Below, piece after piece: positions 50,557 through 58,713 of a stretch of 64,000 nt of DNA. The position numbers and the translations under genes are program-made. Below the pieces are notes generated by a model. That model saw only the letters and a list, made by a program, of their open reading frames with translations, was not told the DNA's origin and made no database searches. Position 1 is the stretch's first letter, and every line of letters starts with the position of its first letter. Source of the DNA: Nocardioides dongkuii (GTDB lineage Bacteria > Actinomycetota > Actinomycetes > Propionibacteriales > Nocardioidaceae); NCBI RefSeq assembly GCF_014127485.1, contig NZ_CP059903.1, positions 744,001-808,000 on the forward strand. Direction: 5' to 3'.

Positions 50557-50582
50557 TTCGGCGCACGCTCGAGGGACCTGAG
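50557..50582 (-). promoter_or_regulatory. Flagellar (FliA/sigma-28 type) promoter for fliM
   Basis: CTCA (50582-50579) and GCCGAA (50562-50557) are separated by 16 bp on the - strand. The predicted start of transcription falls at or next to the fliM GTG. The local sequence GCCGAAAA is among the most AT-rich stretches of the cluster. Confidence 0.65.
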
Positions 50583-50640
50583 CGGAATCTTTACCGTCTC
50601 TTCACATGCTCCCCGCGGACGCGGGCCGGACCAGTGCGGG

Positions 50641-51084
50641 CTACTGGGTGACGAACTCCGTGAAGTAGAGGTCCATCACCTCGTGGTGGTAGGCCTCCTC
50701 GACCTCGTGGAGCAGCTCCTTCTTGATCTTCGCCCGCTCCTTGGGCTGCGCCAGCTCCTCGGTGGTCCGGCCGCTGAAGGTGTCGATCACCAGGTCGAGC
50801 GCCTTGCTGCCGTCCGCCGCGTGGGTGACGTCGGCGGTGAGCTGCAGGGCGACGCCGATCCGCAGGTAGTGCCCCTCGGCGAGGTTCACCTGGATCGGCT
50901 CCATGACCACGACCTCGCCCGGCACCGGCTCGGCCGCGTCGGCGCCGCCCGGCTTGAGGAGGAACCAGTAGGCCGCGCCCGCGACCGCGAGCACCAGGAC
51001 CAGCACGAGGAGCAGCTTCTTCCTGCTCTTCTTCGTCGGCTCGGTGTCCGTGCCGTCCGTCTGCGGCATCGTCGTGACGCTCAT
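50641..51084 (-). CDS. fliL: Flagellar basal-body-associated protein FliL
   Basis: 147-aa single-pass protein near the stator. A basic N-terminal cytoplasmic stretch (TKKSRKK) and membrane helix (about residues 24-43) are followed by the SPFH-like extracytoplasmic domain: VMEPIQVNLAEGHYLRIGVA, then ELLHEVEEAYHHEVMDLYFT, ending with FVTQ as in other FliL proteins. It supports torque generation by packing around MotAB. The start overlaps motB by 4 nt; a 93-nt gap with a promoter separates it from fliM. Confidence 0.93.
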   Translation of the reverse strand: MSVTTMPQTDGTDTEPTKKSRKKLLLVLVLVLAVAGAAYWFLLKPGGADAAEPVPGEVVVMEPIQVNLAEGHYLRIGVALQLTADVTHAADGSKALDLVIDTFSGRTTEELAQPKERAKIKKELLHEVEEAYHHEVMDLYFTEFVTQ

Positions 51085-52070
51085 CGGTGGGGTCCTTCCG
51101 GGCTGGTCTCGGGGGCGGGGGCGGCCTCGGTGCTGCCGTCCGCGGTCTGGCTGCTGGTGGTCTGGGTCTGGGTCTCGGGGGAGTCGTGGAACCCCGCGGC
51201 CCGCTTCTCGCGGGCGACCTCGGCGAGCAGCGCGCGGGCGTCGGCGGGGGCGTTGGAGAGGACCACGATGTCGACCCGCTTGTTGATCGCCTGCGAGCCG
51301 GCCTCGGCCGGGTCGACGAGCGGGCGCTCGTGGCCGTACGCCGCGAGCGAGAGCCGCTCGGCGGGCACGCCCAGGTGCTCGTCGAGGCGACGGAGCACCG
51401 CGATGGCGCGGGCGGCGGACAGGTCCCAGTCGGTGTCGAAGAACCTCGGCTTCCCGGACGCCTGGTTGGTGTGGCCGTCGACCTGCAGCGGGTCCGCGAG
51501 CTCGCGCAGCACCGGGGCCATGGTGTCGACGACCAGCCGCCCGCGATCGCTCAGGGTGGCCAGGTCCGCCTCGAAGACGACGTGCTTGGAGACCAGGCTG
51601 ACGACCAGCCCGCGCTCGTCGTACGACGCCTGGACGTCGTCCTCGAGGCCGCGCTCGCGCAGGGCGGCGCGGATCCGCTCGTACACCTCGTCGAGGCGCT
51701 CGACCTCGGCCGCCGCGTCGTCGCGGGACCGCTCGGCCGCCATCCGGTTCTGCTCCTGCAGGGCGCCGTCGACCGCGGCGCGCTCCTTCTCGGAGAGCGA
51801 GGCGTTCGCCAGCTGCGGGTTGATGGTGGTGATCGGCGAGTTGTCGTCGGCGAGCACGGACTCGTTGCCGTTGAGGATGGAGTCCTGGCCGAAGCCGGTC
51901 GCGAGCCCGCTCTTGAGCGCGTTGTACTTCTCCTGGTCGACGGCGCTCATCGCGAACATCACGATGAACAGCACCATCAGCAAGGTGACCATGTCGGCGT
52001 AGGTCACCAGCCAGCGCTCGTGGTTCTCGTGCTCCTCGGGCTCCTCGTGCTTGGTGCGGCGGCGGCTCAT
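51081..52070 (-). CDS. motB: Flagellar motor stator protein MotB
   Basis: 329-aa stator subunit. The membrane helix RWLVTYADMVTLLMVLFIVM contains the proton-carrying Asp26; proton rather than sodium use is not certain from sequence. A plug/linker region leads to an OmpA-like peptidoglycan-binding domain (GLVVSLVSKHVVFEADLATL, VDGHTNQ, LSAARAIAVLRRL). The C-terminus has a Ser/Thr/Glu-rich extension of about 40 residues. Starts 1 nt after motA. Confidence 0.96.
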   Translation of the reverse strand: MSRRRTKHEEPEEHENHERWLVTYADMVTLLMVLFIVMFAMSAVDQEKYNALKSGLATGFGQDSILNGNESVLADDNSPITTINPQLANASLSEKERAAVDGALQEQNRMAAERSRDDAAAEVERLDEVYERIRAALRERGLEDDVQASYDERGLVVSLVSKHVVFEADLATLSDRGRLVVDTMAPVLRELADPLQVDGHTNQASGKPRFFDTDWDLSAARAIAVLRRLDEHLGVPAERLSLAAYGHERPLVDPAEAGSQAINKRVDIVVLSNAPADARALLAEVAREKRAAGFHDSPETQTQTTSSQTADGSTEAAPAPETSPEGPHR

Positions 52071-52071
52071 C

Positions 52072-52842
52072 TCAGGCCGCCTCCGGGGCGGGCTGCTGGC
52101 TGCTCGGCAGCAGCGAGGTCAGCTTCTGGGAGATGATCCGCGGGTTCGCGCCGGCCTGGATGGCGGCGACGCCCTCGATCACGACCTCCATCCGAGCGGC
52201 CTCGAGCTCGCTGAGCCGCTTGAGCCGGCTGGCGATGGGCAGCCACATCACGTTGGCGGACAGCACGCCCCACAGGGTCGCGAGGAACGCCGCGGCGATC
52301 AGGTGGCCGAGCTCCTCCGGCTGGGCGAGGTTCTCCAGCACGTGCACCAGGCCCATGACGGTGCCGATGATGCCGATGGTGGGGGCGTAGGCGCCGGCGT
52401 CGGCGAAGAACTTGGCGGCCTGCTTGTCGGCGCGCTTCTTCGCCATCACCTCGGCCTCGAGGATCTCGCGGACCTCCTCGGGGTCGGTGCCGTCGATCGC
52501 CATCGTGACGCCCTTGGCCAGGAACTCGTCGTCGAGGCGCTTGACGGAGTCCTCGAGCGCGAGCAGCCCCTCGCGGCGGGCCTTCTCGGCGAGCGTGACG
52601 ACCTGGGGGACGACGTCGCCGGACGACGGCACGCTGCCGGTGAACGCTCGCCCGAGGGCGGACAGCGAGCTCTTGAAGTCGTCCATCGTGCCGCCCGCCA
52701 TCGACACGCAGATGGTGGCGCCGAAGACCAGGAGCAGCGGCGGCAGCAGCAGCATGCTCATCGGGTTCCCGCCCTCGAGCACGTTGGCGGTGATGATGAC
52801 GACGAAGGCGCCGCCCACGCCTGCGGAGGTCGCGACGTCCAT
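52072..52842 (-). CDS. motA: Flagellar motor stator protein MotA
   Basis: 256-aa stator subunit with four membrane helices (two near the N-terminus, two around residues 150-200) and a cytoplasmic loop that contacts FliG. The helix-3 region APTIGIIGTVMGLVHVLENL has the conserved proline near the ion path, and AAAFLATLWGVLSANVMWLP is helix 4. Start ATG 52842 overlaps the flbD stop by 1 nt. A five-MotA:two-MotB stator is expected from the family. Confidence 0.96.
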   Translation of the reverse strand: MDVATSAGVGGAFVVIITANVLEGGNPMSMLLLPPLLLVFGATICVSMAGGTMDDFKSSLSALGRAFTGSVPSSGDVVPQVVTLAEKARREGLLALEDSVKRLDDEFLAKGVTMAIDGTDPEEVREILEAEVMAKKRADKQAAKFFADAGAYAPTIGIIGTVMGLVHVLENLAQPEELGHLIAAAFLATLWGVLSANVMWLPIASRLKRLSELEAARMEVVIEGVAAIQAGANPRIISQKLTSLLPSSQQPAPEAA

Positions 52843-53174
52843 CAGGGCTTCGCCTCCGTCCGGGCGTCGGCGTGCTCGTCGGTGTGCTCGTCGGGGTGCG
52901 TGACGACGGAGAGGGCCGGGCGCACCGGGTCCGACTCCTGGTGGCCGGCGGACGGGGTCACGGCGGCGCCGGCGATCTGCAGCGCCTCGCTGAGCGCGAT
53001 CACCTCCGCGCGGTGGTGGCGGACCGCGGTGACGAGGTCGCGCAGGTCCTCGCGGACGACGTACTTGGAGCCGTCCACCAGCGTGACGATGGTGTCCGGG
53101 GTGCTGTCGATGCGCTCGATGAGGTCCGAGTTCAACACGAACGGGGAGCCTGAGAGACGGGTCAGCAAGATCAT
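52842..53174 (-). CDS. flbD: Flagellar protein FlbD
   Basis: 110-aa protein whose first 60 residues are the FlbD domain: MILLTRLSGSPFVLNSDLIE, then TPDTIVTLVDGSKYVVRED. FlbD-type proteins commonly sit between hook and motor genes in Gram-positive clusters; their role is poorly understood (not the Caulobacter regulator FlbD). The C-terminal 45 residues are an acidic His/Asp-rich tail not shared by the family. It is the first gene after a flagellar-type promoter. Confidence 0.88.
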   Translation of the reverse strand: MILLTRLSGSPFVLNSDLIERIDSTPDTIVTLVDGSKYVVREDLRDLVTAVRHHRAEVIALSEALQIAGAAVTPSAGHQESDPVRPALSVVTHPDEHTDEHADARTEAKP

Positions 53175-53232
53175 GGGGGAGCACCATCCTTAGTGCGGTG
53201 TACGGCGGCCGTCCGTGGCCGTCAAGAGACCC

Positions 53233-53258
53233 ATCGGCCGGGCATCGCCGGACCTGAG
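53233..53258 (-). promoter_or_regulatory. Flagellar (FliA/sigma-28 type) promoter for flbD-motAB-fliL
   Basis: CTCA (53258-53255) and GCCGAT (53238-53233) are 16 bp apart on the - strand, about 59 bp before the flbD start and just after the hairpin that ends the flgE transcript. Confidence 0.62.
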
Positions 53259-53265
53259 GCCTCGG

Positions 53266-53298
53266 GGCCGACCGCCCGGGTGCGCCGGGCGGTCGGCC
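53266..53298 (-). terminator. Terminator after flgE
   Basis: GGCCGACCGCCCGG and its exact complement CCGGGCGGTCGGCC (14 bp) enclose a 5-nt loop (53280-53284), 22 nt downstream of the flgE stop on the - strand. No T tract. It lies directly before the flbD promoter, so one unit ends and the next begins. Confidence 0.7.
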
Positions 53299-53319
53299 TC
53301 GTGGGCGGGGTGGTCGGGG

Positions 53320-54174
53320 TCAGCGCTTGATGTTGACGAGGTCCTCGAGGACCGAGTCGGAGGTGGTGATCACCCGCGAGCTGGCCTGGAACCCGCGCTG
53401 GGCGAGGATCAGGTTGGTGAACTCGGCGGCGAGGTCGACGTTCGACATCTCCACCGCGCCCCCGATGAGGGTGCCGTTGCCGTTCCGGCCCGCGGTGCTG
53501 ATCTCCGCGGCGCCGGAGTTGGCGGACTGGCGGAACGAGCTCTCGCCCACCCGCTCGAGGCCCATCGGGTTGTTGAAGTCGCCGACCGCGACCTGCGCGA
53601 TCTCGCGCTGCACGCCGTCGGTGAAGACGCCGCGCAGGGTGCCGTCGCTGCCGAAGTCGTACGACGTGAGCTCGACGCCCGCGGGGACGGGCGGGGTCAG
53701 GCCGTCGGCGTCGAGCCGGATGTCGACCAGGCCGCCGGTGGGCTCGCCGTTCGCGTCGATCGCGTAGCCCTGCACGCGGCTGCCGGAGGAGGTCACCAGG
53801 GTGCCGGTCTCGTCGAAGGTGAAGGCGCCCGCGCGGGTGTAGAGCATCTCCTCGCCCTTCTGGACCACGAAGAACCCGTCGCCCTGGATCATCAGGTCGG
53901 TGCCGCGGCCGGTCATCTGCGCCGAGCCCTGCCCGAAGTTGCTGAGCGTGCCGGCGACCTGGACGCCGAGCCCGACCTGCACCGGGTTGGTGCCGCCGCG
54001 GCCGTCGTTGGCGCCCGCGGCCCCGGTCAGCATCTGGCTCAGGGTGTCCTGGAAGACCGTGGTGCTGGACTTGAAGCCGATGGTGTTGGCGTTGGCGATG
54101 TTGTTGCCGGTCACGTCGAGCATGGTCTGGTTGACGCGGAGACCGCTGATGCCGGCGAAGAGTGAACGGAGCAT
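53320..54174 (-). CDS. flgE: Flagellar hook protein FlgE (short form)
   Basis: 284-aa hook/rod-family protein. N-terminal LRSLFAGISGLRVNQTMLDV then GNNIANANTIGFKSS and C-terminal [20 protein letters not shown] are the conserved terminal helices, and the MTGRGTDLMIQGDGFFVV segment is typical of FlgE/FlgF/FlgG. Position after fliK and flgD fits the hook protein FlgE rather than FlgG; it lacks the large outer domains of enterobacterial FlgE (about 400 aa). Start ATG 54174 has AAGGAA upstream. Confidence 0.9.
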   Translation of the reverse strand: MLRSLFAGISGLRVNQTMLDVTGNNIANANTIGFKSSTTVFQDTLSQMLTGAAGANDGRGGTNPVQVGLGVQVAGTLSNFGQGSAQMTGRGTDLMIQGDGFFVVQKGEEMLYTRAGAFTFDETGTLVTSSGSRVQGYAIDANGEPTGGLVDIRLDADGLTPPVPAGVELTSYDFGSDGTLRGVFTDGVQREIAQVAVGDFNNPMGLERVGESSFRQSANSGAAEISTAGRNGNGTLIGGAVEMSNVDLAAEFTNLILAQRGFQASSRVITTSDSVLEDLVNIKR

Positions 54175-54212
54175 GGGACTTCCTTACGGTGGGGTGGAGC
54201 CGGGTCTGGGTG

Positions 54213-54236
54213 TGCTGGTGCTGGTGCTGGTGCTGC
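54213..54236. repeat. Hexanucleotide tract in the flgD-flgE gap
   Basis: TGCTGG is repeated three times (54213-54230) followed by a partial copy TGCTGC. It lies about 40-60 bp upstream of flgE on its transcribed strand. Slippage could change the leader length, but it is not in the ribosome site. Confidence 0.7.
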
Positions 54237-54255
54237 TGCGTGGTCCGGGTGGTGG

Positions 54256-54702
54256 TCAGTCCGTGGTGGACGGGGCCGGGGTGGGCGACGCCTCGCCGAC
54301 GGTGATGACCGAGACGAGGGGGACGTCGACGCCGTCGACGTCGAGGACCGGGCCGGCCGCCTCGAAGGTGACGCCGCGGACGGTGCCGGTGGTCGAGGCG
54401 CCGTCGGCGCCCGTGTAGGTCACCTGCTGGCCGATCATGCTGCTCGCGCCGAAGGCCATCTGCGCGCCGAGGACGAGCGTGGTCTGGTCGGCGACGGCCT
54501 GCATCTTCTCGAGCGCGGTGAACTGCGCGGACTGGGCGAGGAACTCACCGGAGTCGGCGGGGTTCATCGGGTCCTGGTAGCGCAGCTGGGCGACGAGGAG
54601 CTGCAGGAACATGTCCTTGTCCTCGGACTGGCCCGCTGGGGCCGCGGTCACGAGGTTGCTGAGACCTGCGGCTGGGACGGCTTCGATGCCGGAGACGGAC
54701 AT
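54256..54702 (-). CDS. flgD: Flagellar hook-capping protein FlgD (short)
   Basis: 148-aa scaffold for hook growth. The family core DKDMFLQLLVAQLRYQDPMN then EFLAQSAQFTALEKMQAV is intact. After it there is only a small tudor-like portion (IGQQVTYTGADGASTTGTVR), so the FnIII part of longer FlgD proteins is absent; short forms occur in Gram-positive bacteria. The signal-like start MSVSGIEAVPAAGLS resembles that of fliE in this cluster. It follows fliK after 39 nt. Confidence 0.93.
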   Translation of the reverse strand: MSVSGIEAVPAAGLSNLVTAAPAGQSEDKDMFLQLLVAQLRYQDPMNPADSGEFLAQSAQFTALEKMQAVADQTTLVLGAQMAFGASSMIGQQVTYTGADGASTTGTVRGVTFEAAGPVLDVDGVDVPLVSVITVGEASPTPAPSTTD

Positions 54703-54741
54703 GGTGGGACCTTTCGGTGGTCGGGTCGGACGGTCAGGGGG

Positions 54742-55947
54742 TCAGAGGGCCAGGTCGAGGCCGGGACGGGGCTGCACGTCCCGGGCCGCGCGCGGCTCGG
54801 GGACGTCGGGCCGGGCCGGCCGGTCGAACCGGTCGGGGGGCCCGCGGTGCTCGCCCGCGGACCGGCCGCGGCCGTCGTACGACGGGCCGTGGTCGGCGCC
54901 GCCGCGGGCGGAGGACTCGGACGGCTGGCCGGACTGACCCGGCTGGCCGGGCAGGTCGTGGACCGCGACCCGGGCCTCGACGCCGCCGGTCTGCTCCAGC
55001 AGCCGCCGCAGCTCGGGGGCGGCGTGGACGAGGGCGTCGCGGGCGTCCGGCTGGGCGGCCAGGCGGACCTGCACCTCCCCGTCGCGGACGGTGAGCACGA
55101 CCCGGACCTCCCCGAGGGTGCCGGGGTCGAGCCGCATCGTGATGCGGTGGGTGCCGTTGCCGGACTGCGAGAGCCGGACGACCTCGGGGATGACCTGCCG
55201 CGGCACCGCGGTCGCGGCCGGCTCGGCGGGCACCGGCTCGAGGCCGGCGGTGCTCGTCGCGCCGACCGTTGCCCCGCCGGCTGCGGTCACCGCAGCGGTG
55301 GCGGCCGCAGGGTCGGTGCCGGCGGGGGGCGCGGTCACGGGCGCCGCGGCGGCGGGAGCGGTCGGGTCCGGGACGTCGAGCGTCGGGACCGCCGAGGCGG
55401 CCGGAGCGGCGTCCTCGACGGTCACGGGCTCGACGGACCTCACCGCGGCCTCGAGGGCGGCGGTGGTCAGGGGGGCGAGGGCGGCCTCGGGCACCGCCAG
55501 GCGGGCCTGCACGACGGCGGCGCCGAGCGCCGGGTCCGGCGCCGGGGCGGCCTCGACCGGGTCGGCAGGGTCGACAGGGTCGGTCTCGTCGTCCTCGGGG
55601 GCGTCGGCGACGTCGGTCCCGTCGGCGGGTGCCGGCTGCGTGCCGGACACGACGGGGAGCGGGACGCCCGGCTCGGGCGCGAGCGCAACCGCCGGGTCGG
55701 CGGGATCGGCGGGGTCGGCGGGGTCGGCGGGCTCCGCTGCAGCAGCCGGCAGCGGCGCGGCGCCCGGGACGCCGGCGGAGACCGGCGTCGCCGGAGCGGG
55801 CGCCGGTCCGCCGGAGACCATCGCTGCGAGCAGCGCGCCGAAGCCGGCGGCACCGGCACCGGCACCGGCACCGGTGCCGGGCGTGGGCGCCGGGCCCGTG
55901 AGCAGGTCGAGCAGGGGGTTCGCCGGGAGCGGCGTGACGGGGCACAT
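54742..55947 (-). CDS. fliK: Flagellar hook-length control protein FliK
   Basis: 401-aa ruler protein. The N-terminal two-thirds are Ala/Pro-rich with low-complexity repeats (GAGAGAGAAG, PADPADPADPADPA), as expected for a flexible ruler. The C-terminal domain (about residues 270-345) is the Flg_hook domain that contacts FlhB: GTHRITMRLDPGTLGEVRVV, then VQVRLAAQPDARDALVHAAP and LRRLLEQTGGVEARVAVHDL. A Pro/Arg/Asp-rich tail follows. Start ATG 55947 overlaps the hydrolase stop by 1 nt. Its repeat content may vary between strains. Confidence 0.9.
   Translation of the reverse strand: MCPVTPLPANPLLDLLTGPAPTPGTGAGAGAGAAGFGALLAAMVSGGPAPAPATPVSAGVPGAAPLPAAAAEPADPADPADPADPAVALAPEPGVPLPVVSGTQPAPADGTDVADAPEDDETDPVDPADPVEAAPAPDPALGAAVVQARLAVPEAALAPLTTAALEAAVRSVEPVTVEDAAPAASAVPTLDVPDPTAPAAAAPVTAPPAGTDPAAATAAVTAAGGATVGATSTAGLEPVPAEPAATAVPRQVIPEVVRLSQSGNGTHRITMRLDPGTLGEVRVVLTVRDGEVQVRLAAQPDARDALVHAAPELRRLLEQTGGVEARVAVHDLPGQPGQSGQPSESSARGGADHGPSYDGRGRSAGEHRGPPDRFDRPARPDVPEPRAARDVQPRPGLDLAL
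55696..55731. repeat. 9-bp tandem repeat inside fliK
   Basis: Four units of GTCGGCGGG (one with A at the first base) encode the repeated Asp-Pro-Ala of FliK on the - strand. A second array, GGCACC x4 at 55849-55872, encodes the Gly-Ala run. Both keep the frame, so copy changes would alter ruler length without breaking the gene. Confidence 0.85.
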
Positions 55948-56939
55948 CAGGAGGGTCCGATCATGGCGAGGACGGAGCGGACGTAGTTCTGGGTCTCGGG
56001 GTACGGCGGGACGCCGTCGTAGCGCAGGACGGCGCCGGGGCCGGCGTTGTAGCCGGCGAGCGCGAGGTCGGTGCTGCCGAACCGGTCGAGGAGGTCGCGC
56101 AGCAGGCGCGCGGCGCCGTCCACGGCCTGGACCGGGTCGAAGGAGTCGGTGACGCCGAGGCCGCGGGCGGTGCCCGGCATCAGCTGCATCAGGCCCTGGG
56201 CGCCGGCGGGCGACACGGCCTGCGGGTCGTAGCCGGACTCCTGGCGGGCGACGGCGGCGAGCAGGCCGGCGTCGACGCCGTACCGCTGCGAGGCGCCGAC
56301 GAACAGGTCGCGGTAGGGGACGTCGGCGGGCACCCGGGACGCGGCGGGGATGCCGGCGATCCCGTCGAGCGCGGGGATCCCGGGGAGCCCGCCGGACGAC
56401 GTCGCGGCGGCGTCGGGCAGCACCCGCCGGATGTGGCTCGGGGTCTCGTAGACGTCGATGACGCGGACGTCGAGCCCGGTGCGCGGCGCCTCGATCATCT
56501 GGCCGTCGCCGATGTAGATGCCGACGTGGTGCACGGGGGAGCCGAAGGCGAGGATGTCGCCGGGCTGGGCGTTGTCGAGCCCGCCCTGGACGACGCGGCC
56601 GGCCTCGGCCTGCTGGTAGGAGACGCGGGGCAGGTCGACGCCGAGGTTCTTGTAGACCAGCTGGACCAGGCCGGAGCAGTCCAGGCCCTTGTCGGGGTCG
56701 GTGCCGCCCCAGACGTAGGGGATGCCGAGGTACTTGCGCGCCTCGGCCACGACCTGCTGCCCGTCCGCGCTGGTGCCGGTCGGGGCGGTGCCGGCAGCCC
56801 CGGTGCCGGAGGCGGCGGCGGTCGCGGTCGCCAGGGAGCTCGCGAAGCCGGCGGCGGTCGAGGCGCCCGTACGCGGCGCGAGCAGAGCCAGCTGGGACTG
56901 GATCTGGGTGATGCGTGCGGTGATCTCGCTGACGCTCAT
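55947..56939 (-). CDS. Dual peptidoglycan hydrolase: NlpC/P60 plus lytic transglycosylase
   Basis: 330 aa with two cell-wall-cleaving domains. Residues about 60-165 are NlpC/P60 with Cys88 (GLDCSGLVQLVY) and His138 (HHVGIYIG). Residues about 205-325 are a soluble lytic transglycosylase domain with catalytic Glu234 (ARQESGYDP) and GAQGLMQLMPGTARGLGV, ending in AGYNAGPGAVLRY. No ordinary signal peptide is visible; the N-terminus is helical (VSEITARITQIQSQLALL), so it may be exported by the flagellar system. Position between fliJ and fliK suggests it opens the wall for the rod, in the role FlgJ has in proteobacteria. Confidence 0.88.
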   Translation of the reverse strand: MSVSEITARITQIQSQLALLAPRTGASTAAGFASSLATATAAASGTGAAGTAPTGTSADGQQVVAEARKYLGIPYVWGGTDPDKGLDCSGLVQLVYKNLGVDLPRVSYQQAEAGRVVQGGLDNAQPGDILAFGSPVHHVGIYIGDGQMIEAPRTGLDVRVIDVYETPSHIRRVLPDAAATSSGGLPGIPALDGIAGIPAASRVPADVPYRDLFVGASQRYGVDAGLLAAVARQESGYDPQAVSPAGAQGLMQLMPGTARGLGVTDSFDPVQAVDGAARLLRDLLDRFGSTDLALAGYNAGPGAVLRYDGVPPYPETQNYVRSVLAMIGPS

Positions 56940-57388
56940 GCGGTCGCCTCCGCCCGGTGGCGGCGCAGCCAGAGCCGTCCGGCCACGTCGTCGAGCTCGC
57001 GGGCCTCGGCCTGCAGCGCCTCGGCACGGCGCTCGTCAGCGCGGCGCCCCAGGAGGCTCTCGACCGCGGAGAGCCGGGTGTGGTCGCCCTGCCAGTGCTC
57101 CTGGGCGGAGGTGGCCACGAGCGTGGCGGTGTCGAGCTCGGCCCGGGCGTGGGTGGTCGCCTCGCGGAGGCCGACCAGCTGGGTGCGGAGCGCGACGAAG
57201 GCGCCCATGTCGCCGCTGACGAACGACCCGTGCTGCCGGGTGATCTCCTCGAGCTCGGCCAGCCGCCCCGCGTGCGCCTCCTGCTCCCGGCGGGCCTGCT
57301 GGAGGCCGAGCCGGCTGTCCCGCTCGCGGACCTCGCGGACCCGCTCCACGGCCCGCAGGCCGCGGTCGGCCGTGCGCCCGGCGCTCAC
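56936..57388 (-). CDS. fliJ: Flagellar export protein FliJ
   Basis: 150-aa coiled-coil protein forming the central stalk of the FliI ATPase ring, like the gamma subunit of F-type ATPases. The sequence is helical and charged throughout with heptad-like spacing (LQQARREQEAHAGRLAELEE). Conservation is low, so the call rests on size, coiled coil and position directly after fliI. GTG 57388 overlaps the fliI stop by 4 nt. Confidence 0.85.
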   Translation of the reverse strand: MSAGRTADRGLRAVERVREVRERDSRLGLQQARREQEAHAGRLAELEEITRQHGSFVSGDMGAFVALRTQLVGLREATTHARAELDTATLVATSAQEHWQGDHTRLSAVESLLGRRADERRAEALQAEARELDDVAGRLWLRRHRAEATA

Positions 57389-58713
57389 GGCGCCACCAGC
57401 GCGTTCAGCCAGGCCCAGGTGTCGCCGGTGGCGGTGGCCTCGTCCATCGGCTGCTGGAGGAACTCGTCGATCAGGCCGCGACGGGCGAGGGCGGCGTCGG
57501 CGTCGGGGTCGCTGCCCGCGACGTACGCGCCGATCTCGACGAGCTCGCGGACGTTGCGGTGCGCGGCCATCATCCGGCGCAGCCGGGTCGCGTCGGCCCG
57601 CTGGTCGAGGGTGGTGACCGCGGACGTCACCCGCGAGATCGACTCGAGGACGTCGATGCTGGGGAAGTGGCCGGCGGTCGCGAGGCGGCGCGAGAGGACC
57701 ACGTGGCCGTCGAGGATCGACCGGGCGGTGTCGCCGATCGGGTCCTGCAGGTCGTCACCCTCGACGAGCACGGTGTAGAGCCCGGTGATCGAGCCGGTCG
57801 GCGAGGTGCCGGCGCGCTCGAGCAGCCGGGGGAGCAGGGCGAAGACGCTCGGCGGGTAGCCGCGGGTCGCGGGGGGCTCGCCGGCGGACAGGCCGATCTC
57901 GCGCTGGGCCATCGCGACCCGGGTGAGGCTGTCCATCATCAGCACGACGTGCCGGCCGTCGTCGCGGAACCACTCCGCGATCCGGGTGGCGACGAACGCC
58001 GCGCGCAGCCGCTCGACCGGCGGCGCGTCGGAGGTGGCGACCACGACGACCGAGCGGGCCAGGCCCTCGGGGCCGAGGTCGTTCTCGAGGAACTCGCGGA
58101 CCTCGCGGCCGCGCTCGCCGACCAGCGCGATGACCGAGACCTCGGCCTCGGTGCCGCGGGCGATCATCGAGAGCAGGCTGGACTTGCCGACGCCGGAGCC
58201 GGCCATGATGCCGATCCGCTGGCCGGTGCCGCACGGCACCAGCGCGTCCAGGGCGCGGACGCCGAGGCCGAGCTGCGTCTGGATCCGGGGCCGGGTGAAG
58301 GCGTCGGGGGCGGGGTGCTCCACGACCGCGTCGTGCAGGCCGGGCAGGTCCGCGAGCGGCGGGCCGCCGTCGACCGGGCGGCCGAGGCCGTCCAGGACCC
58401 GCCCGCGCAGGGCGTCGCCGACCTTGATGGAGAGCGGTCCGCCGGTGCTGCGGACCACCGCGCCCACGTGCAGGCCCTCGGTGCGGCCGAGGGGGAGGCA
58501 GGTGAGGCCGCCGTCCGTGCTGCTGGCGACGACCTCGGCCAGCAGCGGGTCGGGGCCGCCCCCCACCTCGAGCAGGTCGCCGACCGCGGCCCGGATCCCG
58601 GAGACGCGCAGGTGCAGGCCGACGAGCTCGGAGACCCGGCCGAGCCGGAGCGGGCCGGCGGCGGCGAGGGCCTGCTCGCGGACCCGGCGCAGCGGGGCGG
58701 TGGCGAGGCTCAT
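57385..58713 (-). CDS. fliI: Flagellum-specific ATP synthase FliI
   Basis: 442-aa ATPase that powers unfolding and delivery of export substrates. Walker A is GIMAGSGVGKSSLLSMIARG (about residues 168-187); Walker B is HVVLMMDSLTRVAMAQREIG; the signature GEPPATRGYPPSVFALLPRL is complete. The N-terminal segment with RVSELVGLHLRVSG is the beta barrel. It overlaps fliH and fliJ by 4 nt. Normal length for the family. Confidence 0.97.
   Translation of the reverse strand: MSLATAPLRRVREQALAAAGPLRLGRVSELVGLHLRVSGIRAAVGDLLEVGGGPDPLLAEVVASSTDGGLTCLPLGRTEGLHVGAVVRSTGGPLSIKVGDALRGRVLDGLGRPVDGGPPLADLPGLHDAVVEHPAPDAFTRPRIQTQLGLGVRALDALVPCGTGQRIGIMAGSGVGKSSLLSMIARGTEAEVSVIALVGERGREVREFLENDLGPEGLARSVVVVATSDAPPVERLRAAFVATRIAEWFRDDGRHVVLMMDSLTRVAMAQREIGLSAGEPPATRGYPPSVFALLPRLLERAGTSPTGSITGLYTVLVEGDDLQDPIGDTARSILDGHVVLSRRLATAGHFPSIDVLESISRVTSAVTTLDQRADATRLRRMMAAHRNVRELVEIGAYVAGSDPDADAALARRGLIDEFLQQPMDEATATGDTWAWLNALVAP

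Noticed and set aside
54213-54236. Phase-variable hexanucleotide tract before flgE
   Set aside because: The tract is short, imperfect and about 40 bp from the start codon; a clear AAGGAA ribosome site is unaffected by its length.
54703-54741. A fifth flagellar-type promoter upstream of flgD (CTGA, 15 bp, ACCGAA)
   Set aside because: The -35 part has CTGA rather than CTCA, the spacing differs by one and it overlaps the fliK end. Too weak to list as a feature.
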